NCBI GenBank assembly: GCA_023441105.1
Contig: JAEZQX010000073.1
Coordinates: forward strand, 1-20,133
DNA length: 20,133 nucleotides
Origin: Pseudomonadota bacterium
GTDB taxonomy: Bacteria > Pseudomonadota > Gammaproteobacteria > Burkholderiales > Burkholderiaceae
Direction: 5' to 3'
Part shown: in pieces, positions 7,643 to 15,228 of the stretch
How the letters are laid out: each line of letters starts with the position of its first letter
Numbering within the stretch: position 1 is the first letter of the stretch
Position numbers and translations under genes: made by a program
The notes under the pieces: model-generated
What the model was told of the DNA's origin: nothing
Database searches by the model: none
What the model saw: only the letters and a program-made list of their open reading frames with translations

Positions 7643-8929
7643 TCATTGTCCTCCCATCGCCAGCCGCGGCAGCCAGGTCGTCAAGCCCGGGACATAGGTG
7701 ATCAGCAGGAGCGTGATCGCCAGCGGCAGGTAATAGGGCAGCATCTCCTTCAGCACTTCCTTCATCGAAACCTTGGCGATGTCCGCCACCAGGAAGAGCG
7801 CCAGGCCCATCGGCGGCGTGAGCAGGCCGATCATCAGGTTGAAAACCACCACCATGCCGAGGTGCACCGGGTCGACACCGGCGGCCACCAGCGGCTTCGC
7901 GATGATCGGCGCGATCACCAGGATCGCCGTGGTGCTGTCGAGGAACATGCCCACGAGGATCAGCAGGACGTTGACGATCAGCAGCAGCACGTACGGATCG
8001 GTCGAGATCGAGAGCATCGCGCCGGTCAGCAGCTGCGGCACCTGCTCGACCGACAGGATCCAGCCGAACAATGCCGCCACGGCAACGATGATCAGGATTC
8101 CGGCGGAGGCATGGATCGTTTCGAACGATGCCTTGATCAGCCCTTGCCAGGTCAGCTCGCGATAGAAGAACGTGCTGACCAGGACGGTGTACAGCACGGT
8201 GACGGCGGCAATCTCCGTGGGCGTGAAAAAGCCCACCAGCATGCCGGCAATCAGGATGACCGGCGCGAGCAGCGCCGGTAGCGCCGGCTTCAGGTCCCGC
8301 CACAGTTCGGCGGCGGTCGGCCAGCGGGCGGCGCGCGGATAGTTGCGCCGCACCGCCAGCACGGCGGTCATCAGCATCAGCATCAGCACGCACAGCAGGC
8401 CCGGAAGGATGCCGCCGAGCAGCAACTGGATCACCGACACGCCGGTGACCGTGCCATAGATGATCAACGGGATCGATGGCGGGAAGACCGGGCCGATGAT
8501 CGCCGAGGAACTGGTGACGGCGGCCGCGAAGCCGGGCTTGAATCCCTTGGAGCGCATGGCGTCGATCTCGATGCGCCCCAGCCCGCCGATGTCGGCGAGC
8601 GCCGAGCCCGACATGCCCGCGAAGATGAGGCTGCCGAAGATGTTGACCTGGGCCAGGCCGCCCGGCAGGCGGCCGGACGCGGTATCGGCGAACTTGTAGA
8701 TGTGGCGCGAGATGCCGGCGCTGTTCATCAGGCTGCCGACGAACAGGAAGACCGGCACCGCGACCAGCGGAAACGAATCCAGCGCATAGAGTGTGCGCTG
8801 GGCGAGCAGGTCGATCGGAAAGTCGTTGAGGAATACGTAGGCGATGCAGGGGATCCCGATGGCCAGCACCACCGGGAAGCCCAGCATGAAGAGCGCGAGG
8901 AACGCGCCGATGATGACGAAGCCGCCCAA
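7643..8929 (-). CDS. TRAP transporter large permease subunit (DctM family), second system
   Basis: A 428-residue polytopic membrane protein with the DctM hallmarks: FPLVAVPVFLFVGSLMN near 53-69, IFAGMSGSALADIGGLG near 102-118, IIGPVFPPSIPLIIYG near 144-159, and NLMIGLLTPPMGLALFLV near the C-terminus. It aligns along its length with the first DctM but is clearly different in sequence, so it is not a recent copy. The start appears to be a TTG at 8927-8929, because no ATG or GTG lies near the expected N-terminus. AGAGG sits about 8 bp upstream. The gene begins 12 bp after the DctQ stop and is followed 3 bp later by the CoA-transferase gene, so it is in the middle of an operon. Confidence 0.93.
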   Translation of the reverse strand: MGGFVIIGAFLALFMLGFPVVLAIGIPCIAYVFLNDFPIDLLAQRTLYALDSFPLVAVPVFLFVGSLMNSAGISRHIYKFADTASGRLPGGLAQVNIFGSLIFAGMSGSALADIGGLGRIEIDAMRSKGFKPGFAAAVTSSSAIIGPVFPPSIPLIIYGTVTGVSVIQLLLGGILPGLLCVLMLMLMTAVLAVRRNYPRAARWPTAAELWRDLKPALPALLAPVILIAGMLVGFFTPTEIAAVTVLYTVLVSTFFYRELTWQGLIKASFETIHASAGILIIVAVAALFGWILSVEQVPQLLTGAMLSISTDPYVLLLIVNVLLILVGMFLDSTTAILVIAPIIAKPLVAAGVDPVHLGMVVVFNLMIGLLTPPMGLALFLVADIAKVSMKEVLKEMLPYYLPLAITLLLITYVPGLTTWLPRLAMGGQ

Positions 8930-8941
8930 GGGAACCCTCTG

Positions 8942-9439
8942 CTAGGTGAGCACGGTGTGTTTTTCTTCAGGACGGCGACGCCGCAGGGTATGCAGGAACT
9001 GCATCAGGGTCTCGAGCATCAGCAGCAGCGAGCCGACCAGCAGCGGTGCCATGAACAGCCAGAACGGCATCTCAAGGGTCGGCGTCTGGTTATCCAGGTT
9101 GTCGCCGATGGTGACCACCGTGGCAACGAAGATCACGGCGAACGTCGCCACCCCCGCCAGCTCGATGATCATCTGCAGGTACCAGCGCGGGCGGGCCGGC
9201 AGCAGGCCCTGGAACTCCTCCATCCGGATCTGGCCGCCTTCCACGGTCACGTACGAGGAGGCGAGGAAGGTCAGGCAGATCAGGAAGTAGCGTGCAAGCT
9301 CCTCGGCTGACGCCATCGGCGCGTTGAACACGCCGCGCACCAGGATCTGCGCCAGCGGCGTGAGGATGAGCAGTCCGAGCAGCACCAGGCTCGTCCAGCG
9401 CACGGCTCCCCGCACCGCCATCAGGAGGGTCGACAGCAT
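8942..9439 (-). CDS. TRAP transporter small permease subunit (DctQ family), second system
   Basis: A 165-residue protein with four hydrophobic segments (about 13-35, 48-64, 86-110 and 123-148) and the DctQ pattern of an acidic pair in ASAEELARYFLICLTFLASSYV near residues 43-64. The C-terminal tail is positively charged (LRRRRPEEK), consistent with a cytoplasmic end. It lies between the receptor gene (22-bp gap) and the DctM gene (12-bp gap), giving the common receptor-small-large order. It partners the adjacent DctM. Confidence 0.88.
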   Translation of the reverse strand: MLSTLLMAVRGAVRWTSLVLLGLLILTPLAQILVRGVFNAPMASAEELARYFLICLTFLASSYVTVEGGQIRMEEFQGLLPARPRWYLQMIIELAGVATFAVIFVATVVTIGDNLDNQTPTLEMPFWLFMAPLLVGSLLLMLETLMQFLHTLRRRRPEEKHTVLT

Positions 9440-9461
9440 CTGCCGGCTGCTCCCGCCAGGC

Positions 9462-10463
9462 CTACTTCACCGCCCGGATCTTCTCGATATATGGCGGCCA
9501 CTCCGGAAAGTCCTTGCCGACCTGCGCCAGCACCGACTTGCGGAAGCCCTCGATATCGAGTCCGTCCTTCTGCTCGATGAAGGTCATGCCCTTGGCCTGG
9601 AGGTCGTTGCGGCACTTGCCGGTGGTATTGCGGTCCCACTCGAGGGTCGCCTGGCCGACCTCGGCCATGGTGTCCTCGATGATCTTCCGGTCGGCGGCCG
9701 GGACGCGCTGCCAGGCGCGCTCATTGACGAAAACCGCCAGGGTCGACTGCATGTGGCCCGTCATCATGACGAACTTCTGGACCTCGTACAGCTTGAGCGA
9801 GTGGAGGTTGCACAGCGGATTCTCCTGTCCCACCACCAGGCCGGTCGCCAGCGCCGTGGCCAGCTCGGACACCTCGACCGGCGTCGCCACCGCCCCCATT
9901 CCGGTCAGCATCGAGGACCACAGCTTGATCGGCACGCCCCGGTACTTCCTGCCCTCCATGTCCTTCGACGACAGCACCTTCTCGTTGGACGTCAGGTGCC
10001 GGGTACCGGCAAAGAAGCTGCCGACGATCCGCATGCTGCCCTTCTTCACCAGCTCCTCGTTGATCTCCTTCAGGGCGGGCGACGTCTTCTCGTTGGTGGC
10101 GCGCAGGCTGTGCTCCGCGTCGCGATACATGAACGGCGTATTGAACACCGCCGCATTGGGAACGATCTTGGCGAGCGAGGCGAACTCGTGATGGCCCATC
10201 GAGATGGCGCCCGACTTGATGCCGTCGACCATCTCGCCGGCGTTGCCGAGTTGCGAGTTGGGGAACACCTGGATCTCCACCTTGCCGCCGGTGCGCTCCT
10301 TCACCAGCTTGGCCACTTCATCCGCATAAAGCGTCTGCGGCGCACCGGCGGTACCCACGTGCGCCCAGCGCAGCTTCACCTGCGCATGAGCGGCGGAGAT
10401 CGGCAAGCCGGCGACCACGACCAGGGCCACCGCCGGCAACAGGGCGTTCATCTTCCAGTTCAT
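9462..10463 (-). CDS. TRAP transporter substrate-binding protein (DctP family), second system
   Basis: A 333-residue periplasmic receptor with an ordinary Sec signal peptide: a short basic start MNWK, a hydrophobic core and an AHA cleavage site near residue 27. Family features include VKLRWAHVG at the mature start, VFPNSQLGN, the GRKYRGVP segment, which corresponds to the ligand-arginine region, and VGQENP. I place the start at ATG 10461-10463 because GAGGAG at 10472-10477 is 8 bp upstream; the in-frame GTG at 10467-10469 would be too close to it. It heads the TRAP-CoA-transferase-crotonase stretch, 88 bp after the HIBADH-like gene. It is not close in sequence to the first DctP, so a different ligand is likely. 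Confidence 0.92.
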   Translation of the reverse strand: MNWKMNALLPAVALVVVAGLPISAAHAQVKLRWAHVGTAGAPQTLYADEVAKLVKERTGGKVEIQVFPNSQLGNAGEMVDGIKSGAISMGHHEFASLAKIVPNAAVFNTPFMYRDAEHSLRATNEKTSPALKEINEELVKKGSMRIVGSFFAGTRHLTSNEKVLSSKDMEGRKYRGVPIKLWSSMLTGMGAVATPVEVSELATALATGLVVGQENPLCNLHSLKLYEVQKFVMMTGHMQSTLAVFVNERAWQRVPAADRKIIEDTMAEVGQATLEWDRNTTGKCRNDLQAKGMTFIEQKDGLDIEGFRKSVLAQVGKDFPEWPPYIEKIRAVK

Positions 10464-10471
10464 TTCCACGT

Positions 10472-10477
10472 CTCCTC
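10472..10477 (-). promoter_or_regulatory. Ribosome-binding site fixing the second DctP start
   Basis: GAGGAG on the minus strand lies 8 bp before the ATG at 10463 and only 2 bp before an alternative GTG, so it favours the ATG. Confidence 0.7.
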
Positions 10478-10551
10478 GTTTGCTGGGCTCATGCCCGTTC
10501 TGGTATTGCTGACTGCAGGAGCGGCAGGCGCTCGGGCCGCCGCACCGAAAG

Positions 10552-11469
10552 CTAGCGTGGCGGCGGCCTGTCCGCCGGTTCGTAGAGCTTGAAGACCGCG
10601 GCGGTATCGAGCTCCGAATGGCCCAGGTGGACCAGCATCCGGTAGAGCGACAAGGCCTGGCCCGCCATCGGCAGCGGGGCCTTCAAGCCGGCGGCGAACT
10701 CGCTGAGCATCTCCAGGTCCTTGAGGAGCTGCCGGGCATATCCCTGCGGGGCGAAGTCGCGCTTGACGATGCGCGGGTAGAGCTTCTGCAGCATCGGACT
10801 GTCGGCATAGCCGCCGGCCAGGCATTCCGGTATCCGGGCGGCGTCGATGCCGGCAGTCTCCGCCAGCACCACCGCTTCGGCCATGACGGCATGGGCGCAG
10901 CCGACGATCAGCTGGTTGATCATCTTGGCCGTCGAGCCGGCACCCGACGGTCCCATCAGCGTGAATTGCCCGGCGATGTCCGCCATCAGCGGCCGCACAC
11001 GATCCACCTCGGCCGGCTCACCGCCAGCCATGACGGTCAGCGAGCCCGCTGCGCAGGCTGGAGGCCCGCCCGAGACGGGCGCATCGATCCAGCCGCAACC
11101 CGTCTTCTCCCGCAGACTCGCAGCGAAGGCCCTGCCCTTGTCCACCTTCACCGTCGAGAAATCCACCAGCAGCTGCGGCTTGCGCAGGACCGATGCGACG
11201 CCGTTCGCGCCGAATACCGCCTCGCCGACCGCATCCGTGGTCGGCAGGTTGAGGAGCACCAGGTCCGCCTCCGGCACCACCGCGGCCGCCGATGCCGCCA
11301 CGGCAGCGCCTGCAGCTTCGGCTTGTGCACACCGGTCGGCAACGATGTCGTAGACACTCACCTGGTAGCCACGCTCCAGCAGGCGCCGGACCATGGGCAG
11401 CCCCATCAGTCCGATGCCGACATAGCCGATCCGCGGCTTGCCGCTTGAACCCGTCGCCCGTGCTTGCAT
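10552..11469 (-). CDS. NAD(P)-dependent beta-hydroxyacid dehydrogenase (HIBADH family)
   Basis: A 305-residue cytoplasmic dehydrogenase related to 3-hydroxyisobutyrate dehydrogenase and tartronate semialdehyde reductase. The N-terminal Rossmann domain has GYVGIGLMGLPM (residues 15-26, GxGxMG loop at 18-23). DFSTV (103-107) and the substrate loop DAPVSGG (129-135) follow. The catalytic lysine is K182 in GAGSTAKMINQ, and a helical C-terminal domain completes the family fold. The ATG lies 3 bp after the stop of the upstream amidohydrolase gene, so the two are co-translated. A role in oxidising or reducing a short beta-hydroxy acid from the lactonase product is a reasonable inference. The substrate is not determined. 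Confidence 0.9.
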   Translation of the reverse strand: MQARATGSSGKPRIGYVGIGLMGLPMVRRLLERGYQVSVYDIVADRCAQAEAAGAAVAASAAAVVPEADLVLLNLPTTDAVGEAVFGANGVASVLRKPQLLVDFSTVKVDKGRAFAASLREKTGCGWIDAPVSGGPPACAAGSLTVMAGGEPAEVDRVRPLMADIAGQFTLMGPSGAGSTAKMINQLIVGCAHAVMAEAVVLAETAGIDAARIPECLAGGYADSPMLQKLYPRIVKRDFAPQGYARQLLKDLEMLSEFAAGLKAPLPMAGQALSLYRMLVHLGHSELDTAAVFKLYEPADRPPPR

Positions 11470-11472
11470 TGC

Positions 11473-12369
11473 CTACTCCATCGCGTAGATGCGGACAGCA
11501 TTGTCATGAAACAGCGCCCGCCGCTCCCCCTGCGCGAAGGCGGCGACGATGTCGTCGAAGCCCGAGAAGATCGCGTCGAAGGAGGCGCACAGGCTGTCGA
11601 CCGGAAAATTGCTTGCGAACATCGCGCGTTCGACGCCGAAAGCTTCGATGGCGGACAGCACCACTTCGCGATTCGCGTCCGCGGTCCAGGCTTTGCCCGG
11701 CTGCCCAAGGCCGGATATCTTGACGGCCGTATTCGGACATGCGGCCAGCACCGCCATCGCCCGCTTCCAACGCTCGAGCGCCTCGGGGCTGCGGTCGCTC
11801 GGAAGACCGGTATGGTTGAGCACGATGGTCGTGTCGGGGAACGCCCGCGCCAGGTCGGCCGCTTCGTGGAGATGCCACCACGGCGTCTGGAGGTCGAAAC
11901 GCAGCCCGCGGCGCGCAAGACCGGCGAAGCCGGCACGCCATGTCGAATCCATCATCCCGCCGGGCGTCGAATCCAGGGGCGAGGCGTTGGCACGCGGCTT
12001 GTGGCGGATGCCGCGGACGAACTCGAAGCCGGCCTGTTGCTCGAGCACGGCATCGCAATCGGCACGGTCCAGCCATGCCTGGGCGACCATCACCGTCGGA
12101 TAGCCGGTCCGGTCGCGAAGTGTCGAGATGTAGCGGGTCTCGCCGATCGGATCTGCCGGATCCCATTCGGCTTCGACATAGATGGTCTTCGCCACCCGGA
12201 GCGGCGCCGCGTCAGCGAGATAGTCTTCCGGCAGGTAGCGCCGGCGGATGGCGCTGTAGTCCCCGTAGCGAAACGGAATCGGCGGTTCGTCGCGCAGCCA
12301 GGGGTGGTAGTTCGCGTCGATGTCCCAGAAGTGCTGGTGGGCATCGACGATGGGGAAATCGATGCTCAT
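11473..12369 (-). CDS. Amidohydrolase-2 family protein, COG3618 lactonase-like (copy 2)
   Basis: A 298-residue TIM-barrel hydrolase, paralogous over its whole length to the protein at 4664-5647. Matching segments include VDAHQHFWD (H11, H13) against VDAHHHLWD, VEAEWD against CEAEWD, VRGIRHKP against VRGIRSKP, WHLHEAADLAR against WHLHEAAEVAR, and LNHTG (H186). It also reads ASNFPV, with Asn254 where many relatives have aspartate. It lacks the 18-residue N-terminal extension of copy 1. The ATG overlaps the GntR stop by 4 bp, and the next gene starts 3 bp after its TAG. It is therefore the second gene of a GntR-led operon. Lactone hydrolysis is the likely role; another hydrolase reaction within this superfamily is possible. 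Confidence 0.86.
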   Translation of the reverse strand: MSIDFPIVDAHQHFWDIDANYHPWLRDEPPIPFRYGDYSAIRRRYLPEDYLADAAPLRVAKTIYVEAEWDPADPIGETRYISTLRDRTGYPTVMVAQAWLDRADCDAVLEQQAGFEFVRGIRHKPRANASPLDSTPGGMMDSTWRAGFAGLARRGLRFDLQTPWWHLHEAADLARAFPDTTIVLNHTGLPSDRSPEALERWKRAMAVLAACPNTAVKISGLGQPGKAWTADANREVVLSAIEAFGVERAMFASNFPVDSLCASFDAIFSGFDDIVAAFAQGERRALFHDNAVRIYAME

Positions 12370-13031
12370 CGGGTCCCCTGCCCCACCGCCAGCTCCTTCT
12401 TGGCGAGGACGTGCTCTCTCAGGATGCGTTCGACCCCTGCGCCGTCGCGGGCGAGCAGCGCCGCGACGAAAGCCTCATGGGCCTCGATGCTCCTGGCCCA
12501 GTTATCCTGCTCGAGGTTCGCCCGGTAGCGCAGCTTCTGCACCTGTGCGTTGAGCCGCAGGTAGATTTCGCGCAGCGTGGGGTTGCCTGCCGCTTCATTG
12601 ATCGCGTCGTGCGTCGCCTTCGCTGCGATCGCATAGGTCGCCATGTCCCGCTTGGCGTAGGCGGCCATCATCTGCTGGTGCAGGCTGGCGATGTGTTGCA
12701 GATCCTCCCGCGAGGCCTTCTCGGTCGCCAGGCGTCCGGCAAGGCCTTCGCTGACGGCAAGCACATCGAAGATGTTCGCCACGTCGTCCTGCGACAGCTC
12801 CACCACCCGCGCACCGTGCTTCGGCGTCAGCTCCACCAGGCCCTCGGCGGAGAGAATGCGATACGCCTCGCGCAACGGTGTGCGCGAGACCCCGAGGCTG
12901 TCGCACAACTGCCGTTCGTTCAAGCGCGCGCCCGGGGCGAGCCTTCCGGACGAGATGAGCTTGCGCAAGCTGTCGGCGACCACGACGGGCAGCGTCGGGT
13001 GGTCGATCGCCAGCGGCGAGGCCAGGTCCAT
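12366..13031 (-). CDS. GntR-family regulator, FCD (FadR-like) subfamily, second
   Basis: A 221-residue transcription factor. The winged helix-turn-helix covers about residues 15-78 with GARLNERQLCDSLGVSRTPLREAYRIL. The FCD ligand domain shows histidines H141 (KATHDAI), H185 (EAHEAF) and H207 (REHVLA), which usually hold a metal. It has no strong similarity to the first GntR beyond family level. A TTGTATACCA palindrome at 13107-13118 lies upstream, consistent with autoregulation of the operon that continues into the amidohydrolase and HIBADH genes through an ATGA overlap. The ATG at 13029-13031 is 19 bp from the only good ribosome-binding site (AAAGGAG, 13051-13057), so the true start may be slightly upstream. 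The effector is unknown. Confidence 0.9.
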   Translation of the reverse strand: MDLASPLAIDHPTLPVVVADSLRKLISSGRLAPGARLNERQLCDSLGVSRTPLREAYRILSAEGLVELTPKHGARVVELSQDDVANIFDVLAVSEGLAGRLATEKASREDLQHIASLHQQMMAAYAKRDMATYAIAAKATHDAINEAAGNPTLREIYLRLNAQVQKLRYRANLEQDNWARSIEAHEAFVAALLARDGAGVERILREHVLAKKELAVGQGTR

Positions 13032-13106
13032 GGCAGCAGGGATGAGGTGTCTCCTTTCAACGGCGCGGCCCTTCGAGCCATCACCTGCCGAATGCTCGGC
13101 TTGAAT

Positions 13107-13118
13107 ATTGTATACCAG
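13107..13118. promoter_or_regulatory. Candidate operator/promoter element of the second GntR operon
   Basis: ATTGTATACCAG is an imperfect palindrome centred on GTATAC, the classic FadR-subfamily operator shape (TnGTATACnA). It lies 76 bp upstream of the GntR start. Read on the minus strand, the same stretch (TATACA/TACAAT) could serve as a -10 box, so binding would block transcription. It differs from the CTTGCATRCAAG motif of the first GntR gene, suggesting separate specificity. Confidence 0.55.
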
Positions 13119-13163
13119 GCCGGCGGAGCGATCACGCGTCTGTCGCGCGCCGCTCGCCGGCCT
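13117..13163 (-). terminator. Stem-loop ending the TTT receptor operon
   Basis: AGGCCGGCG at 13117-13125 pairs exactly with CGCCGGCCT at 13155-13163. AGCG (13127-13130) continues the stem against CGCT (13151-13154) with one bulged G, giving 13 pairs around a 20-base loop. It begins 5 bp after the stop of the last receptor gene, read leftward, and just before the second GntR promoter. The run after it is only moderately T/A rich (GGTATACAATATT), so it is a non-canonical intrinsic terminator or an attenuating hairpin. Confidence 0.5.
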
Positions 13164-13168
13164 GTCAC

Positions 13169-14152
13169 TCAGTTCTGGCTGACGCCCAGCTTCTCCACAT
13201 CTTCAGCCCACTTCCTGACTTCGGCCTCGACGAAGCTGGAAAAAAATTCGGGCGACGTATCGCTCGCCAGGTCGAGCGCCAGGCTCTCCAGGACGCCGCG
13301 CGTGCCAGGATCCTCCATGGCGCGTCCGACCGCGGAGCTCAGTTTCCTGGTGACTGCTGCCGGCGTGCCGGCCGGCGCGAACACCCCGAACCAGCTCAGC
13401 TGCTCGACCTGTGGAAAGCCGAGCTCGGCCATCGTCGGCACGCCCTCGAAGGACTTGTTCCGCTCTTTCGACGTGACGGCCAGCGCGCGGACCTGGCCGG
13501 ACTTCAGGTATGGCACGGCGGCACCCGGCGTGACGAACATGGTGGAAATCTGTCCGCTGACGAGGTCGACCAGCGCCGGGGCACTTCCGCGGTAAGGCAC
13601 ATGGATCATCTCGACGCCGGAAGCCTTGCTCAACCCGACGCCGGCAATGTGCTGCGACAGGCCAACGCCGGGTGAGCCGTAGGACAGGCCGCCGGCCCCG
13701 TTTTTTCCGGACGCGAGAAGCTCCGGCAGCGACTTGATGCCCGACCTGGTCGATACGACCAGTACGCTGGGCGACGTTCCGACCAGGCTGACGGGAGTGA
13801 AGTCGGCGACCGGATCATAGGGCTTCGGCTTCACGACCGCGGGCACGATCGCGTTGGTGGCGACGTGACCCAGCAGGAGCGTGTGGCCATCGGCCGGCGC
13901 ATTGATGACGGTCTTGGTACCGATGATGCCGCCGGCTCCGGCGCGGTTGTCGACCACCACGTTCTGCCCCAGCTGCCCGGAGAGATGCGCCGCAAGCGCC
14001 CTGGCGATCGCGTCGGTCGCGCCCGCCGGCGCACCGGCAACGACGATCGTGATCGGCTTGGTGGGAAACGCCTGTGCCGCGGCAACGCCGAGCCCTGCCG
14101 CCGCGGCGATGCAGTGACACAGGATCTTGAACAGGAGGACAGGAAGTTTCAT
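13169..14152 (-). CDS. Bug/TctC-type tripartite tricarboxylate transporter receptor (TTT receptor 1)
   Basis: A 327-residue periplasmic solute-binding protein. It has a Sec signal peptide (hydrophobic about 4-25, cleavage after AQA at 28) followed by FPTKPITIVVAGAPAGATD, the usual Bug start. Also present are VVVDNRAGAGGIIGTK near 66-80, ADGHTLLLGH, and the late VPYLKSGQVRALAVTSKER and SWFGVFAPAGTP segments. Start 14152 is chosen because it opens directly into the signal peptide; longer in-frame starts would overlap the preceding receptor gene. It is very similar to receptor 3 (15225-16220) along most of its length. No TctA or TctB membrane subunit is encoded nearby, which is common for Bug proteins. 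Their typical ligands are carboxylates, amides or aromatic acids. The ligand here is unknown. Confidence 0.9.
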   Translation of the reverse strand: MKLPVLLFKILCHCIAAAAGLGVAAAQAFPTKPITIVVAGAPAGATDAIARALAAHLSGQLGQNVVVDNRAGAGGIIGTKTVINAPADGHTLLLGHVATNAIVPAVVKPKPYDPVADFTPVSLVGTSPSVLVVSTRSGIKSLPELLASGKNGAGGLSYGSPGVGLSQHIAGVGLSKASGVEMIHVPYRGSAPALVDLVSGQISTMFVTPGAAVPYLKSGQVRALAVTSKERNKSFEGVPTMAELGFPQVEQLSWFGVFAPAGTPAAVTRKLSSAVGRAMEDPGTRGVLESLALDLASDTSPEFFSSFVEAEVRKWAEDVEKLGVSQN

Positions 14153-14199
14153 CGGGACCTGGTAGGTTTTCGTGACTGGCGAGGCGGGCCGGCGGGGCA

Positions 14200-15228
14200 T
14201 CAAACGGGCGGCTGGTAGCGAATCTCCCGGGCGATCCGCTTCCATCGCTCGGAGTCGGCCGCCATGTACGGGATGAACTGGGCGCTGGCCAGCGGCTTCC
14301 TGACGCTGCCTTGCCGCTCCAGGGCATCCATCACCTCCGGCAGCTCGAGGATGGCGGTGAGCGCCTCGCTCAGGCGGTCGACGATCGGCGCCGGGGTGCC
14401 GGCAGGCGCCAGCATGCCGTTCCAGAAGCCGATCTCGAAATCCGGCACGCCCGCTTCCGCCATCGTCGGCACCTGGCTCAGCGCCGGTAGCCGTTCGGCG
14501 GCCGTCACCGCGAGGGCATTGAGGCGCCCGTCCTGGAAATAAGGCATCAGCGGGACCGGGTTGCTGAACATGACCTGGACGCGTCCGGCAATGAGATCGA
14601 TCAATGCCGGCGCGCCGCCCTGGTAGGAAACCTGGACCCAGTCCAGCTCGCGCCGGACCTTCAGCAATTCGGCAGCCATGTTCTGCGGCGAACCGGCCCC
14701 GGTGGACGCGTAGCTGATCTTGCCCGGATTCGCCCTGGTGTAGGCAACCAGCTCGTTCAGGGTACGCACCGGCAGTTCGCGCGTGGTGACCAGCGCGATC
14801 GGCGACTCGGTCAGCAACGCGACCGGCGCGAAGTCGTCGGGCTGGAATGGAGTCTTCGGCTCCACGACTGGCCTGAGCGTCGAATTGCCGGTATCCAGGA
14901 GCAGCGTATGACCGTCCGCCGGCGCTCGTGCTGCCATGGCCGTACCGATCGCCCCGGCCGCACCCGCCCGGTTCACGACCAGGAACGGCTGGCCGAAGCG
15001 CTTGGCCAGCTCGCCGGCGATCAGGCGGGCGAGCGTGTCGGTGCCGCCGCCGGGTGGATAGGCAACGATCACCTGGACCGGCTTGACGGGATACGCTTCC
15101 CGCGCGCGACCTACGCCGAGCACGCTCAGCGCCGCCAATCCCGCGAGTCCCTTGAGCCCGCGCCGCCTGGCCTCATCGGACAGACCTCGATCCTTGCGCA
15201 TCTCCGACTGCACCCCGCCTGCGCTCAT
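14200..15228 (-). CDS. Bug/TctC-type tripartite tricarboxylate transporter receptor (TTT receptor 2)
   Basis: A 342-residue periplasmic binding protein of the same family but clearly more divergent than its two neighbours. The N-terminus contains ARRRGLKGLAGLAALSVLG (about residues 20-38), a basic twin-arginine-like start and hydrophobic core, then AREAYPVKPVQVIVAYPPGGGTD. This could be a Tat or a Sec signal. Later family segments are VVNRAGAAGAIGT, ADGHTLLLDTGN, VSYQGGAPALIDLIAG and NGMLAPAGTP. The start ATG at 15226-15228 overlaps the stop of receptor 3 by 4 bp (ATGA). A second ATG nine codons later (15199-15201) is also possible. It sits between two closely related receptors in one operon, so it probably sees a different ligand. 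Confidence 0.88.
   Translation of the reverse strand: MSAGGVQSEMRKDRGLSDEARRRGLKGLAGLAALSVLGVGRAREAYPVKPVQVIVAYPPGGGTDTLARLIAGELAKRFGQPFLVVNRAGAAGAIGTAMAARAPADGHTLLLDTGNSTLRPVVEPKTPFQPDDFAPVALLTESPIALVTTRELPVRTLNELVAYTRANPGKISYASTGAGSPQNMAAELLKVRRELDWVQVSYQGGAPALIDLIAGRVQVMFSNPVPLMPYFQDGRLNALAVTAAERLPALSQVPTMAEAGVPDFEIGFWNGMLAPAGTPAPIVDRLSEALTAILELPEVMDALERQGSVRKPLASAQFIPYMAADSERWKRIAREIRYQPPV

Noticed and set aside
6416..8281. 621-codon plus-strand open frame opposite the CoA-transferase and DctM genes
   Set aside because: It is the antisense shadow of two well-supported genes, with His/Arg/Gln-rich composition and no recognisable motif.
14153..14245. Longer N-terminus for TTT receptor 1 starting at 14245
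   Set aside because: The extra 31 residues overlap the end of receptor 2 and push the signal peptide inward; the ATG at 14152 gives a normal signal peptide.
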